Notes under the pieces: model-generated
Databases searched by the model: none
Told to the model about the DNA's origin: nothing
Seen by the model: only the letters and a program-made list of their open reading frames with translations
Position numbers and translations under genes: made by a program
Shown: piece by piece, positions 59,186-64,000 of the stretch
How the letters are laid out: the number at the start of each line of letters is the position of its first letter
Position numbering within the stretch: the first letter of the stretch is position 1
Assembly (NCBI GenBank): GCA_005884925.1
Contig: VAYU01000023.1
Location: 62,001-126,000, forward strand
Reading direction: 5' to 3'
Length of the DNA stretch: 64,000 nucleotides
Source of the DNA: Actinomycetota bacterium
GTDB taxonomy: Bacteria; Actinomycetota; UBA4738; HRBIN12

Positions 59186-60958
59186 TCAGAGTTTGAACGA
59201 GAGTGTGCGCTTGCTCGGTGCGTAGGTGGTGTTACCGGCGTACCGGACGACGAACCGATAGGCCCCGGCGGCCGGCCGCTTGAACGACGCGACGTACGCG
59301 GCGTCGATGATGCCGTCGTTGTTCCGGTCCAAGAGGCCCTTGGCGCTGACGATCTTCGTGGAAATGGCCACGTACCTCCGCCCGACCTTGTGAAGGAGGC
59401 TGACCTTGATCTTCATCCCGCCGGTGGCGGCCTCGATCAGACCCTTGGCCTTGATCGCGGTCCTTCCCTTCGCCAGCTTCGTCGAGAGCGTGGTCAGGAT
59501 CCGATCGTCGTTGAGGATCGTGCCCGTTGCGGTGCCCACCACGATCTTCGCCCCGGCAGGGTTCGACAGCGTGAGCGTGAGGGACTCGTTGGGCTCGTAC
59601 GTCTTGTCACCGATGACGCTCACTGAGATCGTACCGGAGGCCTGACCCGCCGGGATCGTGAGCGTGCCGGACGCCCCGGTGTAATCGGAACCTGCGGTCG
59701 CCGTTCCGTTGGTCGTGGCGTAGTCGACCGTCACGTCCGAGGCCGAGACGGGGACCATCGCGACGGTGAAGATGAGCCGCGTCGTGCCCGAGTTGCCTTC
59801 GAGCACGGTCGCGTCGCTAACCACCAGCTTGGGACCGGCGTCGTCGTTCGTGATCGTCCCTGTCGCGACGCTGGTGCCGAGGTCGGCGTTGAAGGGCGCC
59901 GAGAGCGTCACGGTGAAGGTCTCGTCGCCCTCGTCCAGGAAGTCGCCGTTCACGGTGACCTCGATCTGCTTCGAGGTCTCGCCGGCGGCGAAGACGAGCG
60001 TCCCGGTCTTGGCCGCGTAGTCGCTGCCTGCGGTCGCGGTACCGTCGGACGTCGCGTAATCGACATCCACCTCACGTCCGCTCGGACCGGAGAGCGTGAT
60101 GGGGAGGGACAGGGTGGTCGACCCGATGTCGCCTTCGATCACCGAGGCGTTCCCCACCGACACCGTCGGATCGGGGTCGTCGTTCTGGATCGTGCCGATC
60201 CCGGTCGGGTCGGCGATCGCGATCCCACCGGTCGCGTTCGAAAGGTTCAGCGTGAAGGTCTCGTCGTCCTCCGCCAGCGCATCGTCGACGATCGTCACGG
60301 CGACCGGCTTCGAGGTCTGTCCAGGGTTGAACGTGAGGGTGCCGGAGGTGCCCGTGTAATCGGAGCCTGCGATCGCCGTCCCGTCGGCGGTGGCGTAGTC
60401 GATGCTCACGGGCGCTCCGTTCGCGTTCGTGAGCATCACGCAGAACGTGAGGGTACCGTTCGCCTCTGCGCCCGCGACGTCGGTGACGACGAACGAGGGG
60501 GGCCCCTCGTTGTCGTAGATGGTCCCGATGCCTTGGGGGTCCAGGATCGTTGCGTTGACGGGGCTCGAGAGGTTGACCGCGAAGGTCTCCGTCCCTTCGG
60601 TCATCGTGTCGCCGAGGACCGGGATCGCGACGGTCGCGCACTTGCACCCGCCGTTCGTGAGCGAAGCGTTGCCGGATGAAGGGGTGTAGTCCGAGCCGGC
60701 GGTGGCGAAGCCCGCGCCGGAGCCGAGGTCCGCCGTCGCGTAGTGCACCGACGGCGCTGCGCCGCCCTTCGAGCCCGTCCACGAGATCGTGAAGGTCATG
60801 GTCTTCTGACCGGCGTCGCCCTCCACGATCGATGCGTCGTTGATCCGGATCGACTTCTGCCGGGCCGCGAAGGCCGGCGTCGCCGCAACCAGTGGGATCA
60901 GGCCGGAGATGACCAGGATCGCGGCGCCCCGTGTGATCTGCCTCCCGATGTTCTTCAT
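59186..60958 (-). CDS. Secreted Calx-beta repeat protein
   Basis: The 590-residue protein starts at ATG 60958 with a signal peptide (RGAAILVISGLIPLVAATPAFA). Four Calx-beta repeats follow, each with the DYATxDGTAxAGSDY pattern and a closing GTIxNDD: near 32-145, 145-250, 250-360 and 360-470. The last ~115 residues are Ig-like (FRPAAGAYRFVVRYAGNTTYAPSKRTL). Calx-beta domains bind calcium and act in adhesion or surface assembly. It is divergent from the VWA gene. Confidence 0.9.
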   Translation of the reverse strand: MKNIGRQITRGAAILVISGLIPLVAATPAFAARQKSIRINDASIVEGDAGQKTMTFTISWTGSKGGAAPSVHYATADLGSGAGFATAGSDYTPSSGNASLTNGGCKCATVAIPVLGDTMTEGTETFAVNLSSPVNATILDPQGIGTIYDNEGPPSFVVTDVAGAEANGTLTFCVMLTNANGAPVSIDYATADGTAIAGSDYTGTSGTLTFNPGQTSKPVAVTIVDDALAEDDETFTLNLSNATGGIAIADPTGIGTIQNDDPDPTVSVGNASVIEGDIGSTTLSLPITLSGPSGREVDVDYATSDGTATAGSDYAAKTGTLVFAAGETSKQIEVTVNGDFLDEGDETFTVTLSAPFNADLGTSVATGTITNDDAGPKLVVSDATVLEGNSGTTRLIFTVAMVPVSASDVTVDYATTNGTATAGSDYTGASGTLTIPAGQASGTISVSVIGDKTYEPNESLTLTLSNPAGAKIVVGTATGTILNDDRILTTLSTKLAKGRTAIKAKGLIEAATGGMKIKVSLLHKVGRRYVAISTKIVSAKGLLDRNNDGIIDAAYVASFKRPAAGAYRFVVRYAGNTTYAPSKRTLSFKL

Positions 60959-61061
60959 GCTCTGGGTGTCGGCAAGTTGGGGGATATCGCTACATACCCG
61001 AGGGGGATGGAAAGGCGGTACCTGAACGGGGGTAGGCATCGTCGGATACCGTTAGCGCCCC

Positions 61062-62021
61062 ATGCAGATCCTGATCACGATCGCGGTGCTCGCCGTGGTC
61101 ATCGGCGTTGTCTTCCTCGTTGGGTCGCGGCAACGAGGGGGCACCACGAGCACGAGGGGCGTGCGGCCGCGGCCTTCGGGCGTGCGGCCGCGGCCTTCGG
61201 CCGCGGCCGCACGCCGCAAGCCCGTGAAGAAGTCATCATCCTTCCAACAGGCCCCGGCCTGGCTCCGGCGTCTGCCGATCCTGCTGCTGATTGGCGCGGT
61301 CGTCGCCCTGGGTGTTGCGCTCGCGCAGTTCCGTGTGTCGCGAACCGCGAAGCCGCCAACCGTTGCGCTCGTCCTCGACGTCTCGCTGTCGATGAACGCC
61401 ACCGATGTGCAGCCGAGCCGCCTTGCGGCTGCCCAGCAGGCGGCCGAGACGCTGGTGGCGCAGCTCCCCGAGTCGTTCCGCGTCGGGCTCGTGACCTTCG
61501 CGGACAAGGCGACGGTCCTCGTTGCCCCCACGGTCGATCACGAGAAGGTCGGCACGGCGCTGGACCACCCGCAGCAGGGTCGCGGCACGGTGATCGGGGA
61601 CGGTCTGTCCGCGACGCTCGACATGATCCAGACGCAGTGGACGGCGCAGGGCACGAGCGCGGCGGTGGCCGTGCTGCTCTCCGACGGCCGCGACACCGGG
61701 AGCCAGATCCAGCCGCTCGACGCCGTCGCGCGCGCCGCGTCCATCGGTGTGCCCGTGTACACGGTGGTGTTGGGCAAGACGACGGGGCCCGGCGCCGCGG
61801 ACGAGGAGCTGTTGTCGCGGATCGCGAGCGCCACCGGTGCGCAGACGTCGACGGCCGGGTCCGCCCAAGCCCTGACGACGATCTATCAGGATCTAGGAAC
61901 GCAGCTTTCCACGCAGTTGCAGATCAGCAGCTCCGCGCAGCTCTTCGTGATCGTCGCGGTCCTGCTGGCGATGGCCGCCGCCGTGATCGTGATCGTCCTG
62001 TCGCAGCGGCGTCCGTACTGA
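61062..62021 (+). CDS. Membrane-anchored VWA-domain protein (BatA-like)
   Basis: The 319-residue protein has an N-terminal membrane helix (LITIAVLAVVIGVVFLV), a basic linker with a 7-residue repeat (GVRPRPS twice), a second hydrophobic segment (LPILLLIGAVVALGVALAQF), and a von Willebrand A domain with the MIDAS start DVSLSMNATD and LLSDGRDTG. A final helix ends at SSAQLFVIVAVLLAMAAAV. BatA/BatB-type VWA proteins work with MoxR ATPases; none is adjacent. Convergent with the YbaK gene, 4 bases apart. Confidence 0.85.
   Translation: MQILITIAVLAVVIGVVFLVGSRQRGGTTSTRGVRPRPSGVRPRPSAAAARRKPVKKSSSFQQAPAWLRRLPILLLIGAVVALGVALAQFRVSRTAKPPTVALVLDVSLSMNATDVQPSRLAAAQQAAETLVAQLPESFRVGLVTFADKATVLVAPTVDHEKVGTALDHPQQGRGTVIGDGLSATLDMIQTQWTAQGTSAAVAVLLSDGRDTGSQIQPLDAVARAASIGVPVYTVVLGKTTGPGAADEELLSRIASATGAQTSTAGSAQALTTIYQDLGTQLSTQLQISSSAQLFVIVAVLLAMAAAVIVIVLSQRRPY
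61159..61214. repeat. Tandem 21-bp repeat running into a perfect 16-bp palindrome
   Basis: Two exact 21-base units lie at 61159-61179 and 61180-61200; they encode the GVRPRPS repeat of the VWA protein. Within the second copy, bases 61180-61195 pair exactly with 61199-61214 (loop TTC). The DNA is highly GC-rich and could pause polymerases or cause errors. Confidence 0.8.
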
Positions 62022-62025
62022 CGCG

Positions 62026-62505
62026 TCACGCGTCGTCGGGCCTCGTCACGTCGACGACCCTCGCTCCGAGCGTTCGGATGAGATCCTTGCCGGCCACGTG
62101 GAGGTTGACGCCGTGGGCGCCGGCCCCGATGGCGACCCGGCCGACGGAACGGATCCCGGCGTCCGCGACGACGGGCCATGCTGTGCGCGAACCGAACGGC
62201 GTGATCGCCCCCCGTTCGTACCCCGTCACCACGCGAGCCTCCTCCCGATCCGGCAGCGAGAGGCGTCGCGTCCCGAGGTGCGCCCGCAGCTTCGGCCAGT
62301 CGATCTGCCTCCCTCCGGGCACCAGGACGAACACGTAGTCGCCCTCACCGCGGCGGACGACGATCGTGCGGAGGAGCTGCTCGAGGCGGATGCCCTGGAG
62401 CCGGGCGCTCTCGTCGGCGCTCGAAGGTCGCTCGGTTCGAACCAGGACGAAGTCGAGACCCATCGCGGTTGCCGCGCGGGCGCCGGAGGGCAGATCCGCT
62501 TCCAT
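62026..62505 (-). CDS. YbaK/aminoacyl-tRNA deacylase-domain protein
   Basis: The 159-residue protein is a YbaK/ProRS-editing fold: DFVLVRTERPSSADESARLQGIRLEQLLRTIVVRRGEGDYVFVLVPGGRQIDW, then RRLSLPDREEARVVTGYERGAITPFGS, the family strand with the conserved Gly-x-x-x-P-x-G region. Such proteins hydrolyse mischarged aminoacyl-tRNAs (often Cys- or Ala-tRNA-Pro). It starts at ATG 62505 and is divergent from hutU. Confidence 0.88.
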   Translation of the reverse strand: MEADLPSGARAATAMGLDFVLVRTERPSSADESARLQGIRLEQLLRTIVVRRGEGDYVFVLVPGGRQIDWPKLRAHLGTRRLSLPDREEARVVTGYERGAITPFGSRTAWPVVADAGIRSVGRVAIGAGAHGVNLHVAGKDLIRTLGARVVDVTRPDDA

Positions 62506-62569
62506 GCGCGAGAACCGTACCGGGTAGGCTGCCCGTCGGACGGCACGCCGCGTCGGCGGGAGGCGGATC

Positions 62570-64000
62570 ATGACATCTGGCACATCGGCCGGGCCGCGGG
62601 AGGTTCGCGCCCCCCGTGGCGCGACGATCACCTGCAAGGGCTGGCAGCAGGAAGCCGCGATGCGGATGTTGATGAACAACCTCGACCCCGATGTGGCCGA
62701 GCGTCCCGAGGACCTCGTGGTGTACGGGGGGACCGGGCGGGCCGCGCGCTCGTGGCCCGCGTTCGATGCGATCGTTCGTGAGCTGCAACGACTCGAGGGC
62801 GACGAGACGCTCCTGGTGCAGTCGGGCAAACCCGTAGGGGTCGTCACCACGCACGAGTGGGCTCCCCGCGTCCTGATCGCGAACGCCAACCTCGTCCCCG
62901 AGTGGGCGACCTGGGAGGAGTTCCGGCGGCTCGAGGCGCTCGGGCTGACGATGTACGGCCAGATGACGGCGGGCTCGTGGATCTACATCGGGACGCAGGG
63001 GATCCTCCAGGGGACCTTCGAGACGTTCGCGGCGATCGCCGCGAAGCGGTTCGGCGGATCGCTCGCCGGAACGATCACCCTGACGGCCGGCCTGGGCGGG
63101 ATGGGGGGTGCGCAGCCGCTCGCCGTGACGATGAACGACGGTGTCGCGCTCTGCGTCGAGATCGACCCCGCGCGGATCGAGCGACGCATCAAGACCCGCT
63201 ACCTCGACGTTATGGTCGACGACCTGGATGAAGCCTTGCGCCTGGCCACCGATGCCCGCGACCGCCGGGAGGCGCTGTCGATCGGCGTCCTCGGCAACGC
63301 GGCCGACATCGTGCCCTCCCTCGCCGCGATGGACGCCCCGATCGACATCGTGACCGACCAGACGAGCGCCCACGACCCCTTGGCATACGTCCCGCAGGGG
63401 CTGTCGCTGGCCGATGCTGCATCCCTGCGCGAGCGCGATCCCGAGGGCTACACGGGCCGAGCGCGCGCCTCGATGGCCGCACATGTGGCAGGGATGGTCG
63501 CGTTCCTCGACGGAGGAGCTGAGGTCTTCGACTACGGCAACAACCTCCGGGCGGAGGCCAAGCTCGGGGGTCTCGACCGTGCGTTCGACTACCCAGGCTT
63601 CATCCCCGCGTACATCCGACCGTTGTTCTGCGAAGGCAAAGGCCCGTTCCGCTGGGTCGCGCTGTCCGGCGACCCAGCCGACATCGCGGCGACCGACCGT
63701 GCAGTCTTAGAGGAGTTCCCCGGGAACGAGCCCCTCGCCCGCTGGATCCGGATGGCGGGAGTGCGCGTCGCCTACCAGGGGCTCCCCGCCCGGATCTGCT
63801 GGCTGGGGTACGGCGAGCGGCACCGGTTGGGGCTTCGGTTCAACGACATGGTCGCACGCGGCGAGCTGTCGGCGCCCATCGTGATCGGGCGTGACCATCT
63901 GGATTGCGGCTCCGTCGCCTCGCCGTACCGCGAGACCGAGGCCATGCTCGACGGCTCGGACGCGATCGCCGACTGGCCGCTGCTGAACGCGCTCGTCAAC
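62570..64000 (+). CDS. hutU: Urocanate hydratase, C-terminus outside the window
   Basis: The frame opens at ATG 62570 (GGGAGG six bases before) and is open to the window end, giving 477 residues of a family that is usually ~550. It contains [51 protein letters not shown]-like [28 protein letters not shown] and the Cys-containing [16 protein letters not shown] signature of urocanase. The motif normally written RDHLDSGSVASP appears here as [12 protein letters not shown]. The enzyme converts urocanate to imidazolone propionate, using NAD+, in histidine breakdown. Other hut genes probably follow beyond the edge. Confidence 0.93.
   Translation, partial: MTSGTSAGPREVRAPRGATITCKGWQQEAAMRMLMNNLDPDVAERPEDLVVYGGTGRAARSWPAFDAIVRELQRLEGDETLLVQSGKPVGVVTTHEWAPRVLIANANLVPEWATWEEFRRLEALGLTMYGQMTAGSWIYIGTQGILQGTFETFAAIAAKRFGGSLAGTITLTAGLGGMGGAQPLAVTMNDGVALCVEIDPARIERRIKTRYLDVMVDDLDEALRLATDARDRREALSIGVLGNAADIVPSLAAMDAPIDIVTDQTSAHDPLAYVPQGLSLADAASLRERDPEGYTGRARASMAAHVAGMVAFLDGGAEVFDYGNNLRAEAKLGGLDRAFDYPGFIPAYIRPLFCEGKGPFRWVALSGDPADIAATDRAVLEEFPGNEPLARWIRMAGVRVAYQGLPARICWLGYGERHRLGLRFNDMVARGELSAPIVIGRDHLDCGSVASPYRETEAMLDGSDAIADWPLLNALVN

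Noticed and set aside
1-64000. CRISPR array, rRNA genes, insertion sequences, phage integrase or origin of replication
   Set aside because: No regularly spaced direct repeats, no rRNA-like sequence, no transposase or integrase motif and no cluster of DnaA-box-like repeats were seen.

Overview
The window is GC-rich, densely coded bacterial DNA on both strands, with many GTG/TTG starts. It has several secreted BNR/beta-propeller proteins, an F420-reductase-like protein, a class III cyclase, an ECF sigma/anti-sigma pair, a xylose-type ABC operon, OtsA and HutU. This suggests an uncultured high-GC Actinomycetota or a close relative. That is an inference from gene content; no rRNA or other strong phylogenetic marker is present.

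Layout. 0-3.5 kb: a MarR regulator divergent from an MFS exporter/YceI/NAD(P)-oxidoreductase/Gfo-Idh operon. 3.5-9.8 kb: a phospholipase D-like gene broken by an amber codon, a LOG-family protein, and secreted BNR and propeller-like proteins. 9.9-17 kb: a large STAND-type ATPase, an ECF sigma factor with a membrane anti-sigma whose sensor domain is duplicated as a separate secreted protein, a GNAT and a frameshifted hydrolase. 17-20.7 kb: a partner-switching module (MASE1-PAS-PP2C-HATPase fusion plus two STAS proteins). 20.9-28.3 kb: a secreted BNR protein, then the most striking locus: a short NDP-sugar dehydrogenase and a single polypeptide joining an alginate-epimerase-like beta-helix to a processive GT2 synthase, divergent from a secreted BNR_4-type protein. 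28.4-33.8 kb: an accessory stretch with tRNA-Arg(CCU), broken genes, a methyltransferase, a phosphotransferase, a Phd/RelE toxin-antitoxin pair and a Tat-exported FAD oxidase. 33.8-42.5 kb: a flavoprotein reductase, cyclase, pirin, and a ROK-regulated sugar ABC transporter carrying a perfect 20-bp hairpin between binding-protein and ATPase genes, then a peroxiredoxin. 42.5-48.9 kb: a frameshifted winged-helix gene, trehalose-6-phosphate synthase, a frameshifted YceI-like gene and an OmpR/histidine-kinase pair. 49-57 kb: a MacB-type ABC pair, a YncE/phosphoesterase fusion, a MarR-controlled DrrAB-type exporter and a DacB-like carboxypeptidase. 57.4-64 kb: membrane and secreted proteins, a frameshifted TatA, a Calx-beta protein, a VWA protein, a YbaK deacylase and the 5' part of hutU.

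The genes point to an organism that makes and remodels surface glycans, exports many beta-propeller proteins, and uses layered membrane signalling. The leading candidate for a new system is the compact uronan (alginate-like) module at 23.3-28.3 kb. Eight genes carry single-base frameshifts or a stop codon, mostly at short homopolymers. This is either real decay or residual read error in the assembly, and the sequence alone cannot decide.
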